Assembly (NCBI GenBank): GCA_041662295.1
Contig: JBAZSR010000164.1
Location: 1 to 8,596 of the forward strand
Direction of reading: 5' to 3'
Length of the DNA stretch: 8,596 bases
From: JACQWX01 sp041662295
GTDB lineage: Bacteria > Elusimicrobiota > Elusimicrobia > UBA1565 > UBA9628
Part shown: positions 1-5,389 of the stretch, piece after piece
Position numbering within the stretch: position 1 is the stretch's first letter
How the letters are laid out: each line of letters begins with the position of its first letter
Notes under the pieces: model-generated
Databases searched by the model: none
What the model saw: only the letters and a program-made list of their open reading frames with translations
Told to the model about the DNA's origin: nothing
Program-made: the position numbers and the translations under genes

Positions 1-1
1 A

Positions 2-337
2 GGCATCGACTTCAACCGGTTCACCGGGGACTGCGCCATCCCGGTCTGCATCGGCTCCCTCCACTCCGCCTGCGCCTCCATCGTCCCGATCGCGCGGGTG
101 GACACCCCGACCTGGCGCGCTCCCCGAGGCTGGGAGCCTGTGGCCGGCCCTGTCCCTCCAGAATCCATGAGAGTCAAGTCCTCGGACTGCCGAGCCTGCC
201 TCTTCGATCCGGTATGCGGGGGGCTCGCCACGGTCTACGCCCGCCGCTACGGCCTTGGGGAGCTCCGGCCCGTGGGCTCCCGCAGGACCCGGGCGCGCAT
301 CAGCGCCAGGAGGCGCGCCGCCTCCTCGCTGCGGTAG
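2..337 (+). CDS. Radical SAM/SPASM-domain protein, C-terminal fragment (5' end outside window)
   Basis: The frame is open from the left edge to the TAG at 335-337, giving 111 visible residues with no start needed inside the window. The fragment has six cysteines, at fragment residues 11, 16, 24, 63, 66 and 72. The C63-x2-C66-x5-C72 cluster, followed by a GLATVYARRYG-LGELRPV tail, resembles the C-terminal auxiliary iron-sulfur cluster region of SPASM-type radical SAM enzymes. The first part (DFNRFTGDCAIPVC) resembles the preceding SPASM cysteine segment. The catalytic CxxxCxxC motif would lie upstream, outside the window, so the reaction cannot be named. The last 20 residues are Arg/Ser/Ala-rich and unconserved-looking, and they overlap the tail of the oppositely oriented hydrolase gene. 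An ATG at 98 is in frame but splits the cysteine set, so it is probably not the start. The family call is by motif; the substrate is unknown. Confidence 0.72.
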   Translation, partial: GIDFNRFTGDCAIPVCIGSLHSACASIVPIARVDTPTWRAPRGWEPVAGPVPPESMRVKSSDCRACLFDPVCGGLATVYARRYGLGELRPVGSRRTRARISARRRAASSLR

Positions 338-1614
338 CGCTCCACCGCCTCCTCGAGCAGGTCGTACGCCATCACCAAGCGGCCCCGCTCCATCAGGTCC
401 CGCCCGAGCCGCACGAGCACGGCCTCATGCGAAGGCATGGTCGAAGCGAACCGGGAGAACTCCTCCGGCCCCATGGGCCGGGGCGCCCCCCCCGAGGCGC
501 CCCCCGTGATGCGGGCGTGCCACAAGCCGGGCAGGAGCCAGCCGGCCTCCAGGGAGAGATGCACCTCGTCGATGACATGGGGATGCATCAGCGCGGTCCG
601 GGCCGACCCTCCCCGGAGGAAGGAATCGAAGTCGATGAACGCGGCGCCGGTCCTGGCGGCGGAGCGCTTCCACGCGGCCTGCATCGGGCCGATGCCTCCC
701 GGCAGGGAGCCTGCCGGGCCCAGCCGGGCCTTGAGCGCGCCTGCCAGTCTGCGTCGAAAATCGCACCCGCGGTCGAACCTGCAGGCGGCCAGGGAGCGCT
801 CAACCCCGGCCGCGCCATGGTCGGGCGCAAGGCGCGTCAGATCGCTCTGGATCGGGGAGGTGATGATGACGGCCGCGCCGGTCCGGGCAGCGGCCTCGGC
901 GAGGATGTCCGTCCATGCCTGAGACGCCGCGGCAGGGTCGCAGAGAGCAGGGCCCGGTGGACCTTGCCGGAGCCGTTTGCGGCCAGCGACGCGGAGCAGG
1001 GCCTGGGGCCACAGGACACGGCTGCGGGCGAGGAAGGCAGAGCGTTCGACAAGGAATCTCCAGGCCCGGTGGAATCTCGGGGCCTGGACCGGCCAGCAGA
1101 GCTCCGAGGCCGAGTCGTAGCGGTCGTTGCTGCCCAGATAGAGGATGACGATGTCCGGCCGGTAGGCCCGGGCCGCCAGGAGGTAGTAATACGCGTCCAT
1201 GGTGAACGAGCCCGCGCGGCCCATATTGATCACCACGTGCCGGGTCCGGCCCGGCGCGGAACGGAGCTTTTCCTCCAACATGGCCGGCGCAGACGCAGCC
1301 GGGCCCCACGGCCAGCCCCACACGCTGGATTCTCCGAAGACCGCGACCCGGACCTCGTTGTCCGGCTTGCCCACCTTCAGGCGCACGGCATCGGGTCCGA
1401 GAGAGGGATCGTCGCCGGGGAGGCCGTTGACCAGGGGCAGGGCGTTGAGGTAGAGGCCCTCGCGGAGCCGGTAGGGCATCGGCAGGGGGAGGAAGACCCG
1501 ATGGAAGACCTCCACCCCGGCCGAGGCCAGGAGGATGCTGGCCAGGGACAACGCGAGCTTCTTCGGCAAGGCGCTCATGTCTGCAGGCAATGATATCATG
1601 AGTCGGCCACCCAT
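247..1614 (-). CDS. Membrane-anchored SGNH/GDSL hydrolase with short helical (TPR-like) tail
   Basis: This 455-residue protein has the four SGNH blocks in order. Block I is VFGESSVWG (residues 92-100, nucleophile probably Ser96). Block II is NMGRAGS (130-136). Block III is LGSND (160-164, Gly161 and Asn163). Block V is DEVHLS (349-354, Asp349 and His352). A hydrophobic stretch at about 18-34, just after a Lys-Lys pair, looks like an uncleaved signal anchor, placing the catalytic domain outside the cytoplasm. Residues 395-446 are helical and resemble one tetratricopeptide unit. SGNH enzymes hydrolyse or transfer ester-linked acyl groups; the substrate here is not evident. The start is uncertain: ATG at 1614 has only a weak upstream site, ATG at 1599 has GGGTGG upstream, and ATG at 1578 (MSALPKK) would begin right at the anchor. 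The gene is divergent from the lux-like operon and convergent with the radical SAM gene. A Gly-Gly-Ala-Ser-Gly-Gly linker (371-376) comes from a C-rich tract. Confidence 0.88.
   Translation of the reverse strand: MGGRLMISLPADMSALPKKLALSLASILLASAGVEVFHRVFLPLPMPYRLREGLYLNALPLVNGLPGDDPSLGPDAVRLKVGKPDNEVRVAVFGESSVWGWPWGPAASAPAMLEEKLRSAPGRTRHVVINMGRAGSFTMDAYYYLLAARAYRPDIVILYLGSNDRYDSASELCWPVQAPRFHRAWRFLVERSAFLARSRVLWPQALLRVAGRKRLRQGPPGPALCDPAAASQAWTDILAEAAARTGAAVIITSPIQSDLTRLAPDHGAAGVERSLAACRFDRGCDFRRRLAGALKARLGPAGSLPGGIGPMQAAWKRSAARTGAAFIDFDSFLRGGSARTALMHPHVIDEVHLSLEAGWLLPGLWHARITGGASGGAPRPMGPEEFSRFASTMPSHEAVLVRLGRDLMERGRLVMAYDLLEEAVERYRSEEAARLLALMRARVLREPTGRSSPRP
302..330. repeat. Inverted repeat at the convergent gene ends
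   Basis: The arms AGGAGGCG (308-315) and CGCCTCCT (319-326) form a perfect 8-bp stem with a CGC loop. AGCG (302-305) can pair with CGCT (327-330) across a two-base bulge. It ends five bases before the radical SAM stop codon and lies inside the last codons of the hydrolase gene. No T-tract follows on either strand, so it is not a standard intrinsic terminator, but its position between converging transcripts fits a weak bidirectional transcription block. Confidence 0.4.
480..503. repeat. C-rich inverted repeat with an 8-C homopolymer, inside the hydrolase gene
   Basis: GGGGCGCC (480-487) and GGCGCCCC (496-503) are exact inverted arms around an 8-nt loop. The loop side contains a run of eight C (486-493). 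On the minus strand it encodes the Gly/Ala/Ser linker before the helical tail. It is a plausible slippage site but has no evident regulatory role. Confidence 0.5.
698..718. repeat. 9-bp perfect stem, 3-nt loop, inside the hydrolase gene
   Basis: CCCGGCAGG (698-706) and CCTGCCGGG (710-718) flank a GAG loop. The segment encodes the Gly/Pro-rich surface region around residues 299-307 of the SGNH protein, between blocks III and V, where sequence constraint is low. Confidence 0.5.
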
Positions 1615-1677
1615 GGCCTGGGTCCGGATGCCGGCCTGAAGCCTTACCGCGTCATTTTGTAGAATCTACGCGGATCA
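1615..1677. promoter_or_regulatory. Divergent promoter region between the hydrolase and the lux-like operon
   Basis: This 63-bp gap is the only real intergenic sequence in the window and is locally AT-richer than its flanks. TAGAAT at 1660-1665 matches five of six bases of a sigma-70 -10 box and is 12 bases before the ATG at 1678, so the transcript would have a very short or no leader. That agrees with the absence of a Shine-Dalgarno sequence before 1678. Only a weak -35 candidate (CTGAAG, 1636-1641, 18-bp spacer) is present. GTAGAATCTAC (1659-1669) is an 11-bp perfect palindrome with one central base. CCGCGT (1647-1652) and ACGCGG (1668-1673) are a second dyad with 15 bp between the arms. 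Either could be an operator overlapping both divergent start sites. Promoter function is inferred. Confidence 0.45.
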
Positions 1678-2796
1678 ATGAGATTTCCCTGTTCTGAAGC
1701 CCTGTCCCGGGTCGAGGACCCCTGTTGCTGGACCCGCGCCAAGGTCCGGCTCATGATCTCGGCCTGCCGCGAGTTCGCGGCCTTCCACTACCGCCATTCT
1801 CCGGAGCTCAAGGCCGTCTACGATTCCCGGGGATTTTCGCCCTCCTCCATCAGGTCCGAGAAAGACCTCGCCGCCATCCCCATGCTCGGAGTGTCGGCCA
1901 TGAAGAGCTTCCTTCTGACCTCCCTGCCTCATTCCCGCGCAGGCCTCAAGCTCACCTCGTCGGGCACCCGCGGTCAGAAGACGCAGATCTGGTTCGACCG
2001 AGCCAGCCTCGACCGCGTGCAGAGGTTCCTCGAGACCCTCTGGAGGCAGGAAGGGCTCGTGTCCACGGAGCCGACCAACTACCTCATGTTCGTCTACGAC
2101 CCGAAGGAGGCCAAGGACCTCGGCATCGCCTTCTCGGACACGAACCAGCAGCGTTTCGCCCCTGTCAACCGCCGCTTCTACGCCATCCGCAAGGCCGCGT
2201 CAGGAGGGTGGGAGTTCCGCAAGGAGGAGACCCTCGCTGCCCTCAGGGACTTCGCTGCCGAGGGCAAGCCCGTGAGGCTCTTCGGCATCCCGAGCTTCAT
2301 GTTCGAGTTCATGGACTTCATGAAGGAGCCCATACGACTTCCCCCGGGGTCATGGATGATGACGGGCGGCGGGTGGAAAGCGGCTGAAGACAAGAAGGTC
2401 ACCAAGGAGGAGTTCCGCGCCAAGGTCGAGCGGCTCCTCGGACTGCCTCCGGAGCGCGTCAGAGACGGCTATGGCATGGCAGAGCACAGCTCGCCCTACT
2501 GCGAGTGCCGCAGGCACCGCTTCCACGTCCCGGTCTACAACCGGGTCTATGCCCGCGACCCGGTGACGCTCGCGGTCCTGCCTCCCGGCGAGCCGGGCCT
2601 CCTGGAGCTGGTCTCCCCCTTCAACGCCATGATGCCGAACCTCGCCATCCTCACCACGGATTTCGGGCTCATCGACCCGAGCCCCTGCCCCTGCGGGGAC
2701 GATTCCCCCACCTTCACGCTCACCGGCCGCGCGGGCCTGATCAAGCACAAGGGCTGCGCCATCACAGCCGGCGAGATCGTGAGGAGAGCCTCATGA
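1678..2796 (+). CDS. LuxE-type acyl-protein synthetase (AMP-forming acyl ligase)
   Basis: This 372-residue protein is close to the length of LuxE from luminous bacteria. LuxE activates a fatty acid as acyl-AMP and then carries it as a thioester for reduction by LuxC. Visible motifs are LTSSGTRGQK (92-101), the Ser/Thr/Gly-rich nucleotide loop of the superfamily; GYGMAEHSSPYC (264-275), the adenylate-binding motif; TTDFGLID (326-333); and LTGRAGLIKHKGC (348-360). Cys360, 12 residues from the C-terminus, lies where the acyl-accepting cysteine of LuxE is placed. Two CxC pairs (275/277 and 337/339) might bind a metal. The N-terminal segment EDPCCWTRAKVRLMISACREFAAFHYRHSP has the shape of the family N-terminus, so ATG 1678 is preferred over ATG 1753 although no Shine-Dalgarno is seen. 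Its TGA overlaps the next gene's ATG (ATGA), with GAGGAG six bases before that ATG, so the two should be made together. The true acid substrate is unknown. Confidence 0.88.
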   Translation: MRFPCSEALSRVEDPCCWTRAKVRLMISACREFAAFHYRHSPELKAVYDSRGFSPSSIRSEKDLAAIPMLGVSAMKSFLLTSLPHSRAGLKLTSSGTRGQKTQIWFDRASLDRVQRFLETLWRQEGLVSTEPTNYLMFVYDPKEAKDLGIAFSDTNQQRFAPVNRRFYAIRKAASGGWEFRKEETLAALRDFAAEGKPVRLFGIPSFMFEFMDFMKEPIRLPPGSWMMTGGGWKAAEDKKVTKEEFRAKVERLLGLPPERVRDGYGMAEHSSPYCECRRHRFHVPVYNRVYARDPVTLAVLPPGEPGLLELVSPFNAMMPNLAILTTDFGLIDPSPCPCGDDSPTFTLTGRAGLIKHKGCAITAGEIVRRAS

Positions 2797-5387
2797 AGAG
2801 CCGCTTCGTCTTCGGCAGATGGGAGCAGGGCGGCCCGCTCACGACAGCCGACGCTGAACGCATCTGCGCCTCGGCACGAAAAGCTTCGGGCGCCTTCGCC
2901 TCCTACCCCGTGGACAAGACCCTGCGCCTGCTCGGCCGCCTCTCCAAGAAGTGGGCCTCCCCCTCTTTCGGCCCGCGGGTGCGGGCTGAAAAGGCCCTTC
3001 CAGGGATCACGGGGTTCTCCCTGCCCATGGTCAAAAAGGGGCTCGAAGAACTCTGCTGGACATTGAACCCCGACCTCCTGGCCAAGAAGCTCGACACAGA
3101 GCTTAGAGCTGGAGAACCCAAGGGGCTCATCTGGGAGCCGCTCGGGGTCGTGCTCCATGTCCTTGCGGGCAATGTCTTCGTAGGGGAAGCCGGGGCCCTG
3201 GTCGAGGGACTCATCACGAGGAACGTCACGCTCCTCAAGATGCCCTCGGCGGACACCTTCTTCCTCCCGGAGTTCCTGCGGACCCTCGCGGACCTCGACG
3301 AGGACGGAGTCGTCTCAGCCTCCATCGCGGCCGTGGAGTACGGCTCGGGCCAGGCCGACGTCATGGCGGCGTTCAAGTCCCGCGTGGACGGCATCGCGGT
3401 CTGGGGAGGCGAGTCCTCGGTGCGGGCCTACCGGGACGGCCTGCCTGCACGCACGCGGCTCGTCGTGTTCGGGCCGAAGATCAGTTTGGCAGTGATTACG
3501 AAGGAAGGGCTTAATGAAACGGCCCTCACATCAACGGCCAGAAAACTGGCCGTTGATGTGAGCACATGGGACCAGAACGCGTGCACGGCCCCGCAGGTCT
3601 GCTATGTCCAGGGCGAGGCCCTCGCGAAGAAGCTCGTGGAAGCGCTCCCAACGGCTTTCCAGGAGGAAGCCGGAAGGCTTCCTCCCGGAGACATCGCTCG
3701 CGACAACGCTGTCGAGATCCAGAAACTGCGCTCGGTCTTCGAGGTGGCCGAGGCGCGCGGGCAAGGGCTCCTGCGCCGTTCCCCCAAGGCGCTCGACTGG
3801 ACCGTGGTCCTAGACCGCGACCAGACCCTCGAGCCCTCTCCCCTGCACCGGACCCTGTGGGTCATCCCCTTCAAGGACATGGCCGAGGTCACAGCCCAGC
3901 TCGAATCCCTCAGAGGCTACATCCAGACCGTGGGCCTGACCGCATCGCAGGCAGAGGCCGCGGCCCTGGCCCCGCGACTCGCCCGAGCCGGGGCCCTGCG
4001 CGTGCTCGAACTCGGCAGGATGGGGACCGGCGAGATCGACGACCCGCACGACGGACAGCATGACCTGCCCCAGCTCATGAACGCGGTCCTGATCCGGCTG
4101 GCGCAGCCAGCCGGAAAATCCCTTCATATGCCCGTGGAGACTCGTCGGGATCTCATCGACTCGAGGCTCCGGGTCCTCATCGAGAAAGCCCGGCGTTCCG
4201 AGTTCTACGGCAAGAGGCTCCGCGGCCTCAAGATCGAGACAGCGGCCGACCTGGCCAAGGTCCCGGTCCTGACCCGGGAGGAGATGGAGGCCAACATGCC
4301 TCCCCAGGGAGAGGGGCTCGCCACCGGCCCCTGGGCCGGAGGGTATGTCTCGCGCAGCGGAGGCTCGACCGGCGAGCCCAAGTTCTCGGTCTACGACCGC
4401 CACGACTGGGACGCCATGATCGGGCACGCCGTGGACCTCTTCCGCGCCATGGGGCTCACGGAGTCCGACCGGCTGGCAAACTTCATGCTCGCCGGAGACC
4501 TCTACGGCAGCTTCGTCTCCTTCGACCACATCAACGCCAGGCTCGGCCTGACGAGCTTCGCCTTCGCCGGGTCCTCCACGCCCGAAACCTTCGTCCGCGT
4601 CTGGCGGAAGTTCCGGATCAACGCCGCCATGGGCATCCCGTCCAACCTCATCCCCTTCCTGCGCAAGGCCAAGGGCCTCGAGCCGAGGCTGAGGCTGGCC
4701 AAGCTCGTCTACGCGGGCACGCCTCTCTCCCCCTCGGACCACGACTGGCTCAAGGCCGAGCTCGGGCTCGAGCGCGTCGCCTCGGTCATCGGCGCCAACG
4801 ACGGCGGCCAGATCGGCTACCAGTGCCCGGCCCAGAGGGGCCGCCTGCACCACGCCATGGACGAGTTCAACTACATCGAGATCGTCGACGAGAAGGGACG
4901 GCCCGTGAAGGACGGCGAGCCCGGCCGCATCGTCATCACGAGCCTGCTCAAGCGCGCCTATCCCCTCATCCGCTACGAGCTCGGCGACGCGGCGAGGATC
5001 GTGCCCGGCCCCTGCTCCTGCAAGGGCACGGCCCGGGTCCTCGAGCACCTCGGCCGCTCTGACGACGCGCTCTGCGTGGGCATGCTCAACGTCCGCTACC
5101 GCGACTTCGAGGCCGCCCTGAGGGCCTTCCCCGTGTCGGCCCTTCAGGTCGCGGCCTCCAACGACGCTCGCGGGGAGTCCCTGGTCGTGCGGGTCGAGAC
5201 AGCGGCGAAGACGGAGGGCCTCGCCTCCAGGATGCGCGCGGCCCTGCTCTCTTCCATGGAGAAACTGGCGGAGAGGCTCGCCGAGGGCGGCCTCCAGGCA
5301 GTGGCCGTGGAGCTCCACCGGCCCGGGACCCTGCCCCGCAACCAGCGCAGCGGCAAGCTCAAGAGCCTCTCGGACGAGAGAAAGTAG
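2793..5387 (+). CDS. Fused LuxC-type acyl-CoA reductase / PaaK-CapK-like AMP-forming ligase
   Basis: This 864-residue protein has two enzyme domains. Residues about 1-435 are LuxC-like (aldehyde-dehydrogenase fold; NADPH reduction of a bound acyl thioester to aldehyde). They show LHVLAGNVF (121-129), LLKMPSAD (147-154), VWGGESSV (203-210), WDQNACTAPQ (259-268) with catalytic Cys264, and the late HDGQHDL segment (419-425). Residues about 447-864 resemble phenylacetate-CoA ligase/CapK-type adenylating enzymes: SRSGGSTGEPKF (520-531, ATP loop), GANDGG (667-672), PLIRYELGD (724-732), GRSDD (754-758) and RSGKLKS (852-858) with probable catalytic Lys855. LuxC is usually a free protein of about 480 residues, so the fusion is unusual. 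The start ATG 2793 overlaps the luxE-like stop and has GAGGAG at 2781-2786; the frame stays open upstream of it, but that stretch is antisense-like shadow of the previous gene. Met446 begins the ligase domain and may be a former gene start. The reductase probably accepts acyl groups from the upstream LuxE homologue; whether the ligase domain feeds it as well or acts on another acid is not visible. Confidence 0.92.
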   Translation: MKSRFVFGRWEQGGPLTTADAERICASARKASGAFASYPVDKTLRLLGRLSKKWASPSFGPRVRAEKALPGITGFSLPMVKKGLEELCWTLNPDLLAKKLDTELRAGEPKGLIWEPLGVVLHVLAGNVFVGEAGALVEGLITRNVTLLKMPSADTFFLPEFLRTLADLDEDGVVSASIAAVEYGSGQADVMAAFKSRVDGIAVWGGESSVRAYRDGLPARTRLVVFGPKISLAVITKEGLNETALTSTARKLAVDVSTWDQNACTAPQVCYVQGEALAKKLVEALPTAFQEEAGRLPPGDIARDNAVEIQKLRSVFEVAEARGQGLLRRSPKALDWTVVLDRDQTLEPSPLHRTLWVIPFKDMAEVTAQLESLRGYIQTVGLTASQAEAAALAPRLARAGALRVLELGRMGTGEIDDPHDGQHDLPQLMNAVLIRLAQPAGKSLHMPVETRRDLIDSRLRVLIEKARRSEFYGKRLRGLKIETAADLAKVPVLTREEMEANMPPQGEGLATGPWAGGYVSRSGGSTGEPKFSVYDRHDWDAMIGHAVDLFRAMGLTESDRLANFMLAGDLYGSFVSFDHINARLGLTSFAFAGSSTPETFVRVWRKFRINAAMGIPSNLIPFLRKAKGLEPRLRLAKLVYAGTPLSPSDHDWLKAELGLERVASVIGANDGGQIGYQCPAQRGRLHHAMDEFNYIEIVDEKGRPVKDGEPGRIVITSLLKRAYPLIRYELGDAARIVPGPCSCKGTARVLEHLGRSDDALCVGMLNVRYRDFEAALRAFPVSALQVAASNDARGESLVVRVETAAKTEGLASRMRAALLSSMEKLAERLAEGGLQAVAVELHRPGTLPRNQRSGKLKSLSDERK
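3525..3562. repeat. 17-bp perfect inverted repeat with AAAA loop, inside the LuxC domain
   Basis: CTCACATCAACGGCCAG (3525-3541), AAAA (3542-3545) and CTGGCCGTTGATGTGAG (3546-3562) form a perfect 17-bp stem with a four-base loop. It encodes residues about 245-257, seven residues before the catalytic Cys264. Neither strand has a T-run after the stem, so it is not an intrinsic terminator. The frame is intact and the encoded residues (LAVDVSTWDQ) fit the family, so it is not an obvious insertion. It is by far the longest perfect stem in the window. Confidence 0.9.
3658..3689. repeat. Second LuxC-domain stem-loop with GGAA (GNRA-type) loop
   Basis: GGAGGAAGCC (3662-3671) and GGCTTCCTCC (3676-3685) form a perfect 10-bp stem closed by GGAA, which has the GNRA tetraloop pattern. 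After one A/C mismatch, three more pairs (TCC 3658-3660 with GGA 3687-3689) lengthen it. It begins 95 bases after the 17-bp hairpin and encodes QEEAGRLPP in a variable-looking part of the reductase domain. Confidence 0.65.
4093..4115. repeat. 10-bp perfect stem at the LuxC/ligase domain junction
   Basis: TCCGGCTGGC (4093-4102), GCA and GCCAGCCGGA (4106-4115) form a perfect stem with a three-base loop. It encodes residues about 434-441, exactly where the LuxC-like domain ends. A short AT-richer stretch and an in-frame ATG (4128, Met446) follow at once. The arrangement looks like a former intergenic segment with a terminator-like stem and a start codon, now read through. Confidence 0.6.
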
Positions 5388-5389
5388 GG

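Noticed and set aside
2505..2792. An N-terminal extension of the fused reductase upstream of ATG 2793
   Set aside because: The extra 96 residues are Pro/Arg/Gly-rich out-of-frame sequence of the LuxE-like gene; ATG 2793 has a good ribosome site and a family-like N-terminus.
3525..3562. Intrinsic terminator or transposon inverted repeat
   Set aside because: No T-run follows the stem on either strand, the reading frame continues through family-like residues, and there is no target duplication or transposase.
3810..5318. Long open frame of 502 codons antisense to the fused reductase-ligase
   Set aside because: It mirrors the GC-rich third positions of the real gene, its protein is Gly/Arg/Glu/Asp/Val-rich low complexity, and no family motif or ribosome site supports it. 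The same applies to antisense frames at 5522-6418, 7027-7692 and 7590-8573 and to the plus frame at 214-1593.
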